A stretch of DNA of 64,000 nt from Dermatophagoides farinae (lineage: Eukaryota; Arthropoda; Arachnida; Sarcoptiformes; Pyroglyphidae): positions 3,975,001 through 4,039,000 of the forward strand of contig NC_134684.1 of NCBI RefSeq assembly GCF_024713945.1, read 5' to 3'. A program made the position numbers and the translations under genes. The notes below the pieces were generated by a model. The model saw only the letters and a list, made by a program, of their open reading frames with translations. It ran no database searches and was not told the DNA's origin. This document shows, in pieces, positions 12,676-25,623 of this stretch; position 1 is the first letter of the stretch, and the number at the start of each line of letters is the position of its first letter.

Positions 12676-15039
12676 TTATGTATGAATTATGTAATGATCA
12701 TCATGATAATGATAATTTATATACAGACTTGATAAAATATGAAAAAAAAACGCAAAAGAAGTAGCATGCAACTTACAAACTCACGAACATACACACACAG
12801 ACACAACAAAATGAATAAATGTTCAAGAAACCGGAAAACAAACTATACGGAATCGGTATAGTGTATTGATATTTAATTCAACATGAATAAAATGTGGAAA
12901 AAGATGCCCCAACCCTTCCTATTTTACTATGTGTTTGCATATGTGTGTGTGTATGTGTGTGTGCATCACAATAATCGATCAATCGATCTATCGATGATGA
13001 TAAAAGTAATAGAAGCTATGGCGTGCCAAAAAAACATATATTTTTTAATATGTTTTATTATTGATTATTAATGTGTCTATAATGTAATCATATTGATTGT
13101 ATTTATTATTATCATCATCATCATCATCATATATGCTAAATGACAATGGATTGTGTCCAAACAACAACAACAACAACAACAACAACAAAAAAACATGCAT
13201 ATCAAACAAACGAACAAAACACAATTACTAGGCTAACGAATATCGTTTGTGTGTAAATCATTCATTGATAATGTGAATCGGAATTTGAATGAAATAAAAA
13301 AAATTTTTTTTTTTATCAAAATCAATGTCAATTTTTCATAATAATAATACAAATGTGAATAAACTAATCAAGAATATGAAATCAAATCTGAGGTTCCGGT
13401 TTTTGTTTTGTGAGAAACAAAAAAAAATTCATTATCCATAATGGTCATTATGGGGTGAAAAAAACACAAAAACGACAAAAATCAATTTCCAATTTCATCA
13501 AACACAAAAAAAAAAAAAACTTGACCATTGCGATCTAATAATAATAAAAAAAATTATTATAATAATAATGGAAAATATCAAAAAACAAAAAAAAAACTTT
13601 TTTTTTATATATGCATGCGATCAGAATCAGAATCTCACATTATACATAAAAAAATACAACTGTCAATTAATATCAACGCAAAATTTGTGGACAACAAACA
13701 AAAGTAGAAAAAAAATAGAAAGAACCTCAGAATAAAATGAAACAAACAAGAGTCCAGTCCAGCCAAGTCCAGTTTCAGTTCAGTCCATTCTTGAATCGAA
13801 TCAAATCGAATCGAATCGTTACGAAATGAACGTCAGCATTTTTGGCAGATTTAATTAAGAAAAATAAATTGACATAAACAAACGAATAGTGAATAGTTGG
13901 AATCAAAAAAAAAAACTATTCAGGCATTCATTGTGTGTGTATGTTTTTTTCCCCACTACCATCACCACCACCACCACCAGCAGCACTTTGAAAAAAAATG
14001 ATGGCATTATTCTCAATATATGGGGGTGGTGATAGCTAACGAACAACAACAACAACAACAACGAAAAAAAAACGATATGAATCGATTGACATTCATGCCG
14101 AAAAAAAAATCAAGGGGGCTGTAAACAAAACAAAACAAAAAAAAAGGAAGTCCAAATTCATTCGTCGCCAATTTTACTACTGACCATGTCATGTGTGTGT
14201 GTGTGTGTGTGTGTATGTAAAGTCAGTTTGTATTTTTTTTTTTTTTTTCATTTTCAACTACGATAGTGGACATGCGGAGATTATGTAAATTATGATTAAT
14301 ACGATTCGAAATATAAAATGCGCTATGATGATGGTCTTCTTGGCCTATGGTCATTGTGTGCGTGTGTGTGTGTGTGTGTGTTGTATTTGTTCGAATATAT
14401 TACACATTGGTCAAGCAATTGAAGAAGCAGTAGTCGCAATGGAAATATATGTGTAGCCAGCAGGTGATGATGATGTGATAGCAGGAACCGTTCGATTTTC
14501 GTTTGTATGTGTGTGTGTGTGTGTGTGTGTTTGTTGCCAATTTGTGGACATCTAATTTTAGTCCGCTGTGATGGCATAACGCAAATAGAGAAAAAAAATG
14601 AAAAGAAACGAAAAAAAAAAAATCCAAATTTCATCTAAACACTAAAAATTGAGAACGTGAATTGAAAACATCCATGACAAGCTAATAAATCAGAATTTAG
14701 CCAATGTTAAATGAATTTTTAGCCATATGGACATTATATAAAAATTATATATTGTCAAACTACCGAAATGAAAATAATTCTTTCAATTGATAAAAAAAAA
14801 GATTTAACAATCACAATGAACATGAAAAATCAAAAAAAAAACATCATCATCATCATCATCAAATTGTGAATATTTATCACACAAAAAGAACAAAGATGAC
14901 CAACCACATTCACATTTAATGTGAATGAATTATATCATTGTTCATTGTGAAAGTGTGTATGATGTCACAGACCTTGCGGTCACCGGGTTTTTTTTAATAT
15001 TTCATTTCATTCTATTTCTGACACATGTGTGTACATTAT

Positions 15040-15044
<5 letters not shown>

Positions 15045-15121
<77 letters not shown>
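15045..15121. repeat. long CA dinucleotide microsatellite (77 bp)
   Basis: The longest CA/TG array in the window, uninterrupted for about 38 units. The open frames that cross it on either strand are artefacts of the repeat. Confidence 0.95.
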
Positions 15122-15124
<3 letters not shown>

Positions 15125-18100
15125 TGGACAATGATTGAAACATTTATATATTTTTTACAACTAGATACAACTGTAAATAGAACTGTACATATTCCCACAT
15201 TTATAATATAATAATATTTTGTTAATCTCAAATGGACAAAATAAATGTGAATTTGAAAACTGGCCATTCATCTGGCCATTTATTATTTTTATCAGTGTTA
15301 AAAAAAAACATTACCCGCGTACATACAATACATTATTATTATTATTATCTGGCTGATTTTTTTTCCTGTGTGTAGCTACACAGTCGAAAATGTAAATTTT
15401 ATAATGCGAAAATAATTAGTGTAGCTCATTATAACTTATAATATATTTGGCGAGGAAAACAATCAAGGATGTGATGTAAAAAGGATTTTCAACGAAAAAA
15501 AAAATTCCATTGGACTCTGGAATGTTAACCAGGCAATAAAAACAAAAACATCTTCAAAACAATGGACCAACAACAACTGACAGAACCAGGCAGACATTCA
15601 TAGTCAGATTAATTGAGCCGATGACGATTACTAAGTGTGTCTTGTACATCAATGAGATATACCAGATTAGTGAAAAAATAAATAAAAAGACCGGATTGAT
15701 GTGTGGATAATTCAGCAAAAAAAAAAAGACTGTGACACACAATATACAATGGTAAATCGAATATTGAATGACTGATATGCTGTGATTACTCATTTGACAT
15801 GAATTTTCTCTCATAAACACACATAATGGTGATAATTATTGGCAATTAGATGGTGATTTTTTACGTTTTTCTTCAGTGCATGTGTGTGATCCAAATTCTT
15901 TTTTTTTCTCTCTTTTTGTTGGATTTCATTTTCAACCCCTGATAAGTTTTTCTGGGTTTTTTTTTGTTTTTGTTTTTGACAACCCAAATTATCGAATCAT
16001 CATCATGCATTGGATAGATTAGTGGTGTGTGTATCTTCACACACACACACATACAGTGATTTAATCATCATGAAACAAATTTGAAACGGCACACGTTCCA
16101 AGATAAAAATCAAAATGTAATACAAAAGTTTATTGAAGTTTGAATGAAGTGATCATTCTTCTTTTTTTTTTGTTCTGAATGGTTGGTTGATTGGGGTGAC
16201 AATAAATTACTGTCCACGATAATTAGTGTGTGTGTGTGTGTGGAAAAAAATTGAAATGAAAATCAAAAAAAAAAAATTTGAGGAGAAAATTCCGTTTTGA
16301 ATGAAATGATTAGACATTCTATGGATAATGATTAGCTAGTCATTCAACACTGGTCAAATATACATCATTGTTGTTGTTGTTGTCATCATTTCAAGAGCCT
16401 AATGATGATGATGATGATGATGATGGTCATAATTTTGTTTTATTTGCCCATTTTACATTTGGTAAATTGTTGATTTGTATAAGACATTTGAATTATGAAC
16501 AAACGAAAAAGAAAAAAAAATTCTGATGAAAATGAAAATAAAAATGTACAAATAAATAAATAAAAAAAAATATGCGAAAATTGACAATGACAATTTTTGC
16601 TTTCCATAACCAAAATGATGATGATTAGGTTGGTTGTAAGCCAATTTTTTTCTGTTGTTCTTGGCACAACAACAACAACAAATTGCGTGTTAATATGAAA
16701 TTTTCCTCATTTTTTTTATGCAACACAATACAATACAATACAAAGCTTAATATGTATATACAGAAAAGATCCAGGAACAGAAAAAAAATATGGCAACAAC
16801 GATAATAATAACATTGCCATTGATGATGGGTGATAATAATAATAAAAATGTAAAGTTGACAATGAAAATGGGCTACGAAATAAAATAAAAAAAGAAGCTA
16901 AATGGCTAACAACAAAAAATAAATAAATACAAAAAAAAAATAAAGTCAATTTACTCCAAAGTAAAAAGAAAAAAAAGATCTGCAAAATAAGAAAAGATCC
17001 AGGAGCGATGATTGGTGTTGGACACAATGATGATGATGAGGGAATCAGGATACACACCGAACCAAAAAAAAAAAAAAAAAAACAACAACAAGACAGGCCA
17101 TAGATGAACGAAATATAAAGATAGCTCGTTAATCGAATTGTTATATCGGAGTATGAAAAAAAAATCGTCATCGTCGCCGATGATGATCGTTTCATTCGTT
17201 TGACAAACAACAACAACAAAACAAGACGATTGGTCGCCAATAACAAGAAGAATGAATGAAAAAAAATGGATGGATAGACATTGGATAGTGGAGAGAAAAA
17301 AAAAGAAAAAATTTTACTGAAACTAAAATGTCTTGTTGTTGTTGTTTTTATGTTTATACACAAACCGATTGGACATTAATAAAATAATGGATTATAATAA
17401 TGCCCATCATCATCATCATATATTTGGTTCGATTGGATTCATCTTGTCATTCAAAAAAAAAAAAACTTTTTTTTTCTGTTTTCTTTTTTTTTGTTTTTTG
17501 TTTTCATTTATTTATTTTTGACACATAAAGACCAATATATATCGTGTGTGTGTATGTGTGTGTTTAATAATGTACATTGTGAAATAATGAATGTGAAAAA
17601 ATGTAAATTAAACCGTTCGTATTACACACACACACACACACACACACATAGGATATGATATGAAAATTTTTCATTTAATCCTCACATGACAGCGTATGGT
17701 TCATCATCATCATTCGTAATAAAAAAAGAGGGTATATAACGGGCTTAATCCATCATCATCATCATTGATCATTATAACCCATTCAGCTCAATATAAATGT
17801 TATATATTTGAAAACAAAACAAAAAAAAATGAACAAAAGTAACAAAATATCATGAACTTCATGAAAAAAAAGGAAATGTGAAAAAAAAATTTCCATAATA
17901 AATCGATTAATATTCCAACTATAGTAAAATGGTTAACAAGAATGAGAACTATATTCGAATGATTTAAATGGCCATATAAGATTATCACGAAATGACCAAA
18001 TTCGATACTTTATTGAAAATATTCAATAATTTTTTTTTTGTTTGCAATTTGATCATCATCATCATCATCATATAAATAATATACATTATGTAACTCTTTC

Positions 18101-19722
18101 CTCTTTTTTTTCTGTTCTCGGCAGGAAGGATATTAAGATTATTTTCACCATACACAAAATCAAACATTATAACCAAACCATGATTAAAAAAAAGGGTTAA
18201 TCATTATTAATGATGATAATCAATGTACACAAGTTTTTGACAAGTATCTCACATATATACACACTACACATACATATATATTGATTTTTATATGCGTGAT
18301 GCACGCGAATTTGCAAACACACAATTCAGGATGTGTGTGTGTGTGTGTGTGTGTGTTGTATGTTCCATTTGGATCACACACATACAAACATATAGGAAAT
18401 ATTATGTCCAAAACGATTATTATAAATGATGATATTTCATATTTCTATATGTTCTTTTCATTAAAAAAAAATTTGTCAATTCAATATCTTGGAAAAAAAA
18501 TTCTGGCCAATCAAACTGGTCATATTAAAATGACATGAGAAAAAATTAATTCATTGATGGTTATATTGTGTCTAGTTTTTTTTTTTAAAATTTTTGATGA
18601 CATATTTCGATGGTTTTGGTTAGTAACAATTATCGAAATCGTTTATTATGACGGTAAAGCTTAATCGACATTATTGGACAAAATATCCGATCAATGAATG
18701 CTGATAATAATCATGAACATGACGAACGAAATGAAATTTCTAAATACAAATTTGTAATTTTCAACAATAACTAGACCTGAAAATAAGAACCCAACAACAA
18801 GAACAAAAAACTCCCATCATTCAGAATCTAATTCGACAATGAGTAAAACGAAAATCGTGTTCAGAATCAATAATTTGATGCACGTCTGCTGCGCGTACCA
18901 ATAACATATATATACATACATGACGATGATTTTATTTTTCTTTACTCATTTTTTTTTGTTGCTCGCAGAAACACAAAATAGACCCGATTCATTTTAATTT
19001 TTTTTCCACTGCGAAAATACACGCCCATTCATCGCCAAAAAAAAACAATATTCAACCATTTAATTGAAAATGTAATGAATAACCGAGGATGGATGGAAAA
19101 AATTAACAAAAAAAAAAGATAATTTGGCTTCCAAACCTGGCCAGAAAACATGAATAGAATTCAAGGATTCAATTAAAATTATGATGATTTGAAAAATATC
19201 AAAAAAAGGCAAACGAATCATAATAATACCGTGTCAGTTTATAATTAATTGACTGTAAACATAGAGAGAATTTTTACTTTATCATTATCATCCTAATAAT
19301 GAACCAATTGTTATCTACTTTATTTCCAAATAAAAATCATGTGAAAAACCGGAAAACATAAATCCATTTAACCGTAATGTGAATCTGGTTGATCAATGAG
19401 AGATTGATAATTAAATTAATAATTACAAAAATCATCATTCAATGGTTCATTTCAAAAAAAAAATACAAAAGAAATTTTGTAACTAAAGTTTACCAACCAT
19501 ACACATTACCTTTAATATGGTTTCATCATATCGAATTTGTCATGCGTCATTATTTATTGTTTATAATAATATTACCGCATCACTTTTTTATCCATACTTT
19601 TCATTCATATATTTCAGTCATATTATAAAAAAAAGAATTTTTTCATTTCATCACTCTCATGCGCCTAGAAAACATTGAGACACTGAGAAAAAAAAGATTA
19701 CAAAATTCAGATAGGATGAATA

Positions 19723-19747
19723 TAGATAGATAGATAGATAGATAGAT
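19723..19747. repeat. GATA tetranucleotide microsatellite
   Basis: About six units of TAGA/GATA in a row. No further function is visible. Confidence 0.85.
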
Positions 19748-20000
19748 GAATGTATAGCCAAAATCGATAGCGCAATATCCGTATAAATTTTGTTCGTTTT
19801 TTTTTTCTCTTACTCTCTCCACTATTTGGTATATGTGTATAATATAATGATAACCGAGAAAAAAAAATTGGTCATGTGCCCGTATATAATATAGCTATAG
19901 TTATATTTTTTTTTTTAACATCATTTAAAAAAAGTAAACAACCCAAAATAATATCATACACATGCCCATATACAGTGGATGAAAAAGTAAAAAAAAAAAT

Positions 20001-22410
20001 ATGGGATGCGGCAAACAACGATCATGATGACGATAACGGTGGTGGTGGTGGTGGTTCCAAACAAAACCACCATCATCATCATAATCATCATTGAATAGTG
20101 AAAAAAAAATAAATTTTTTTTTTCATTTCATTTCTCTTTCTTTTTTTTTTTGAAAGGCGGGTACCATTTTTTATACCATGGATGGGATGGTTTAAACACA
20201 TTGGAATGGGTGTGGAAATATATTATTTTTTTTTATCTGGGTTAATAGATTTCTTTAACCATTACGTATCATGATCAACCGATGTGATTGGTTGATTCAA
20301 TTAAATTGAAAAAAAATTTCAACACAAATTCACATCTTTGATGTTGATGATGATGATGATGATGATGTTTTTCCATTGAATCATTATTCACTGGAAAAAC
20401 AAATATTCCAAAACGATCGAACTGATTGAGTTGTTGAAATTTCGGAAGTAGGAAGAAAAACAAACAAAAAAATTAATAAAATTACGCAACCATTTCCATT
20501 GAAAAAAAATATGATTTTTGCTCAATAACCAACAACGAACAACATTTGGGCAATAGCAGTAAACCATGCACATATAACAGAACGAAAAAAAAATCGAAAA
20601 TGAAAATAAAATGCCAACAAACAAAAACACATAAAAAGAGAAAGAAAAAAAAACTAAATTAGATGAAAAGAAATGTACAAAGAAAAAAAAAAGAAAAAAT
20701 ATAACGCCAGAACCAAATAATATGTGTATATTGGATATATATCTATAATAATATCATTCATGTACAAAATGAAATAGAAAACTGCTGCAATGGACGAAAA
20801 ATATAAATTAAAGCTTTTTTTTCCATTCAATTCGATTTGATTCGATTTTTTAGCTACAGCCTAATATGTGTGTATGTGCATGAATGTTTCAACAGAATCT
20901 GGTTAGTTGCAAGCAAGAAAAAAAATAGCAAAATATGGAATATATGAAAAAAAAATTATGATCCGATGAAATGTAGAAAGAAGAAGAAGAAGCCAAACAT
21001 CGAAATGAAATATATTGAAAACGAAAAAAAAAACGATTGACAAAAATAAAAATGAACAAAATTACATTGAACAAACCAGAAATGAGAAAATCTGAAAAAA
21101 AGGCTTCATCAAGCCAACAACAACAAAAAATTTCCATTCCACCAATACATCATTACACAATGGCGTAGTGGCCATCATTATTATTAATCCAACACTGCAA
21201 ATGCATAATTTTTTTTTATAAAAAAAAGCGATGATGATGGAATAAAAATTGGGCATATTTTTTTTTTTGGTTCTTCTTTGCTTCCAGGCTTAATAATAAT
21301 AATCATCATGTATAAATCTATATTATAACAACAACAACAAAAAAACTACTACGTATCATCATCATCGTTATTATTCACAGAATTTATTTTCACGATTCAA
21401 TCCATCTATCCCTGGCCAGGATCTTCATCATCTAATGATATTTATTTGAAATGAAATAAAACCAACATTGGCCAGGAAAAAAACCAAACTGAATGTGTAT
21501 TGTATGTGTGTGTGTGGAAGAATGAAATAAAAATGAACCAAACCAAACCAAACCAAAAAAAAAAATAACGAATCAATGGATCTATGATGGAAAAAAAATT
21601 CTGTATGTGTTATTTGTAGATATTAAATGGATGACAAAGAAGAAAAAAAAGTGATGAAATATTGCTATGAAGATGTGCAAAAAAAAAATGAAAATGAAAA
21701 TGAAACCAAACGAATTGGAATGGTTCATTCGTTTTTATTTTCATTTTTTTCTTTTTCTCATCACATTGTCAGATGACCAGTGGTCATCATCATGTAATGC
21801 GATGATCGAATAAAAATGTTTAGTGGTACTGGATTGTTTTTTTCTTTGGTATCTTCCAAACAAATATTATTCATTTCTACATTGAAAACCAAAAAAAAAA
21901 AAAAAAAACTACTGGCTAATGATGTATACGGATGCACAAACTTTGAATGTATAAATTTAAAAAATTTTAAATTCAATGGGAAACTTCCAGTAGCTTATGG
22001 CAGATTTTTCAACAGCATCGATATGCAAAATTTTCAATTTAATTTGCCACTATAGAATCGAATGCAAATCAATAATTTGAACATATTATAGGCTCAAAAA
22101 ATATGTGTCTGTTTTCTACTGTTTAATAATAATGAATATTTTTTTTCACTATGATAAATATTTTCCATCATCATTGCCGCCGCCGCCACCACCACCTCTC
22201 TTATCATTTTCAATCAGCAAAAGAAAAAAAAACATACATACATAGAAACCAGTCATCTAGCAAATTCGTGGGAAGGACATCATCATCATTCCATTTCATT
22301 CGGGTTTTTTTTTCACCAATTTCGATTCCGAATCCTTCATTCTTACTACTGCTGCTGCTATTTGTTTGTTTGTTTGTTATATTTATTTATTCGTCATCAT
22401 TTACGAATTC

Positions 22411-22460
<50 letters not shown>

Positions 22461-25379
22461 AGAAAGAAATGAATCCCCAAACTATAAGTAAAGCGCAACA
22501 AAAAAAAACTAAAACTAAATTGTAATGTGGTGAATAAGAAAATGAGAAGATTCATCTGAGTTTGTATGTGTATGAATGTGTGTGTGTGTCATCGCCATCA
22601 TGGATTTTGCATTTGGGTCTGATTTTGGACCATTTGGATTCTGCATTTTTTTTTTGTTTTCTATTTTTTTTCTGGCTACCAAAAAAAAAATCGAAACAAA
22701 ACACAAACACACAAATATATGAAATGTGTACATGTATTCTAACGGTATATATGTGCACAGTATAGCGCGTAGTGCGTATGGTTTCGATTATATATCGAAT
22801 TTGAAAGTAAATGTCTCCTTAACAAAATGAAATGAAATGGAATGGATCCATATCCATATATATATTTTACATTATAAAAAAAACTAATAACATATTGTTT
22901 GGGGAAACTTTGTGTGTGTGTGTGTGTGTGGGTGGGTGGGTAGAAACAAAAAAAAATTCTTTCCGTATTCTCCAATGGCCATTGGTCTGGCCTGATGATG
23001 ATGATCAATAGAATGGTCATCATCATCATCATCATCATCATTTTTACATTCACATTTTTTTTTCTTTTCGAATAAAATCGATAATGATCAATCGTTCGTG
23101 CATTGAAAAGAAAAACGAAAAAACATCTTTTTTCATTTTATGGTCACGTTTGGTCAAGTTTTTTTTTTGCTTTTTCATTTGTTAATAAATTCAATTTATT
23201 TTACAAATGAAATTTTCAACAAAGATAATTTATGTGCTCGGCAAACACTCACACACACAGGCAAAACAGAAACAAAGCCTGATCAATGGTTTGAATATTA
23301 TTTATGACCAGTGCAGAGAAATAAAAAAAAAATCTAAATAGACACCATGAAAAACAACAACAACGACAAAAGTTACGATGGAATCATCATCGGATATGAT
23401 CATTGATGAATCTTTAAGCGTCATTAAATTGTTGTATCATCATCATCATCCATTTTTTTCATTCAAATGAGAGTCCAGCGGAAAATAAATCCAGAATGAA
23501 CAAAAAAAAAGGATAGAAAAAAGTTTCCAGCATAAAATGAGATTTTTCCAGACTTTTCAGACAAACATACAATTCATTTCATATACACACTGATGCACAT
23601 GAAAAATAAAAAATCCAAGATGACCAATGGCCAGCAACAACAACAACAACAGCTAGAAAAAAAATGATGAGATGAAAATGAAAGGTTTTGAATTTGTAAT
23701 GAGGATCCAGATGGTTCAAACATACATTTCAACAATGGATCAATGCGTTTATATACAACATAGACTGAAGAGATTAATGATTGTTTATATGGTTATCTGA
23801 AATAAATAAATTTGGAACAGAAAAAAGGGGTCGAAACAAACAAAAAAAAATTCGGATTTTTTGTTGTTGTTGTTTTTTTCTGGCCCAAACATGTATAAAA
23901 TGGAAAAATCCTGTCAAATCATTCGTCAACTTTTTATTATTCTTATTATTATCAAATGGAACACAAAACAAAAATCGATTGTGTCTCAATATGAATGTAA
24001 TATCAGATAGAGAGAGTTGTCTGGATATGACACAACCTAAATTTCACACCCAACCAATTTTTTTTTTTTTTTTGAAACACTTTTTTTTCGTGTGTGAAAT
24101 TGAATAACTTTTATCAAATACACAGCTCAACTCATTCTTTTTGTTTCGGAATAACAACAACAACAACAATCTATCTGTCTTTGTCGTATGACAGTGGCTT
24201 TAATTCAAATTTAGTGGTGTTACATTGATGGATGGATGAATGAATAGATTGATAGATTGGTGACCAACTGAACGGATGGATTGATTTTCCAAAAAAAAGA
24301 GAGAAAATAAAACGGAATTTTTTTTTTTTTTTTGATATTTTCGAATTAAATTTCCATCATCATGGAACATTTGTTTTATTAAAAACAAGAAATCCAGACG
24401 AATAACACTCACACTTCATTCAAATGATGCAAGAGTTAATGCGGATGATGATGATGATGATGATGATGATGACGAAACCGATGGACAACAATAATAACGG
24501 GCCAACAAAAAAAAAACGCGGTAATCTGACCGACAAAGAAAGAGTATACCATAGCGTGTGCTAACTATATGTTAACTCACTCTTTCAATGACACACGTGT
24601 TTTTGTTGCTGTCCAAAAAAAAAGAAAAAAAATTTTCATTTCCATTATATTGTTTTGTCCTTTCATCTAATATAATTCTATATACATTCGGCCAAATGTT
24701 ATTGATGTCCATCGAACCAATAATATTCACAAACAAACAAATAACCAAGTAAACAAACAATAACCAAAAAAAAAAACTCATACTCATAGATATGAAGCTG
24801 ATTAAATAATAAATATGAAAATAAAATTTGAATTGATTGAAAATGACCAAGGCGTGGTACAGGATTTATTTTTCATAGAACATCCTGTGATCGATTGCGG
24901 ATGATGAATATAAAAAATATATATAACCGAACCGATTGTAGTGAACAAACAAACAACAACAACAACAACAAAAAACAACAGGAGGAAAAAACTTTCTTTT
25001 TTTTCCTACCATTTGTTTACCGTTCAATCAGCTAATCAATTATGGAAATGTCGGCATAATATTCATAATATATGAAATTTTTTTTTTCATAAATATCCAA
25101 AAAAATCTCAATCATTTATGTATGTGTGTGGACATTGATTTTTTCAACCATAACACACACACACACACGTATTGTGGAATCACAGATGGTCATGATGTAT
25201 ACAAGTGATCCATGTGTTTGCGTGTGTGTGTGTGTGTGTGTGTGTGTATTCATCAATATTTTCATTAAATTAATAACTTTGATCGATTGAATGAAAAAAA
25301 ATGACATTTCATTTTAATAATAATTAGGTCATCATGTATTAGTTAATCAATCAATGTTGGAAACGAATCCATTAATTCA
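20001..25379. other. gene-poor interval
   Basis: No supportable gene. Open frames are homopolymer or triplet-repeat translations. Contents: GGT/CAT triplet arrays around 20038-20093, an ACCAA pentamer run at 21536-21556, an A19 tract near 21890-21908, the GA array at 22412-22456, a GT array at 22911-22930, and a GT array at 25222-25247. Confidence 0.6.
22412..22456. repeat. AG/GA dinucleotide microsatellite (45 bp)
   Basis: Uninterrupted purine AG array. GA/CT arrays can recruit GAGA-factor-type proteins in insects; whether that applies here is inference. Confidence 0.9.
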
Positions 25380-25623
25380 TTATAGAATTTTCATTATGGC
25401 ATAGAAAAAAGGGGTTCGATCTGCCGAATTTAATTTGGCTAACCATAACGTCATCTGTGGACTTAACACACAGGAACACTTAGTCGTTACATGTGTGTGT
25501 AATGTTGATGAACAAATTTTGAATTTGAATTAAAAAAAAATTCACATACCTTTCTTCAGTTATTGATGATGTCACATTTTGTTCGATAGATGGCGGAATC
25601 GAAACTTTAAAAAATTGTGCCAT
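25380..25623 (-). CDS. tentative small two-exon gene
   Basis: On the minus strand an ATG at 25623-25621 opens 24 codons (beginning MAQFFKVSIPP) of mixed composition, unlike the K/N/F/I-rich noise around it. They end at a good donor, AG then GTATGT, with the exon ending at 25550. An 88-bp intron would reach TTAAG at 25463-25462. The next exon continues in frame (Ser, then PQMTLWLAKLN...) to TAA at 25382-25380, about 56 residues in all. The acceptor has a weak pyrimidine tract, and no domain is recognised. The plus strand of the same stretch also reads plausibly: an acceptor TTTCTTCAG ends at 25559 and is followed by 37 codons to TGA at 25672. The strand is therefore uncertain, and neither reading may be real. 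Confidence 0.18.
25588..25596 (+). promoter_or_regulatory. AGATGGCGG motif (CTCF-core-like)
   Basis: AGATGGCGG differs at the last base from the AGATGGCGC core favoured by arthropod CTCF. It lies inside the tentative exon at 25550-25623, so it could equally be a few ordinary codons. Confidence 0.15.

Larger units (their letters stand above)
10000..20000. other. gene-poor interval with dinucleotide arrays
   Basis: No gene is supportable. The longest open frame (minus, 16716-17363, 215 codons) is a Phe/Leu/Ser-rich complement of A-rich DNA and has no domain. Contents: a long inverted repeat at 10093-10208, GT arrays at 12645-12672 and around 14194-14216, the 77-bp CA array at 15045-15121, a CAATA pentamer repeat at 16726-16743, CA at 17625-17648 and a GATA array at 19723-19747. 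Confidence 0.6.

Noticed and set aside
15007-15267. Open frames across the CA array on both strands
   Set aside because: They consist of Thr-His or Val-Cys repeats read from the microsatellite.
16716-17363. 215-codon open frame on the minus strand
   Set aside because: It is the longest frame outside the gene, but the translation is Phe/Leu/Ser/Ile-rich complement of A-rich repeats, with no domain, no codon bias and no splice context.
21816-22055. 79-codon plus-strand frame with a balanced C-terminal half
   Set aside because: It runs through an A19 tract and matches no known family; weaker than the locus at 25380-25672.
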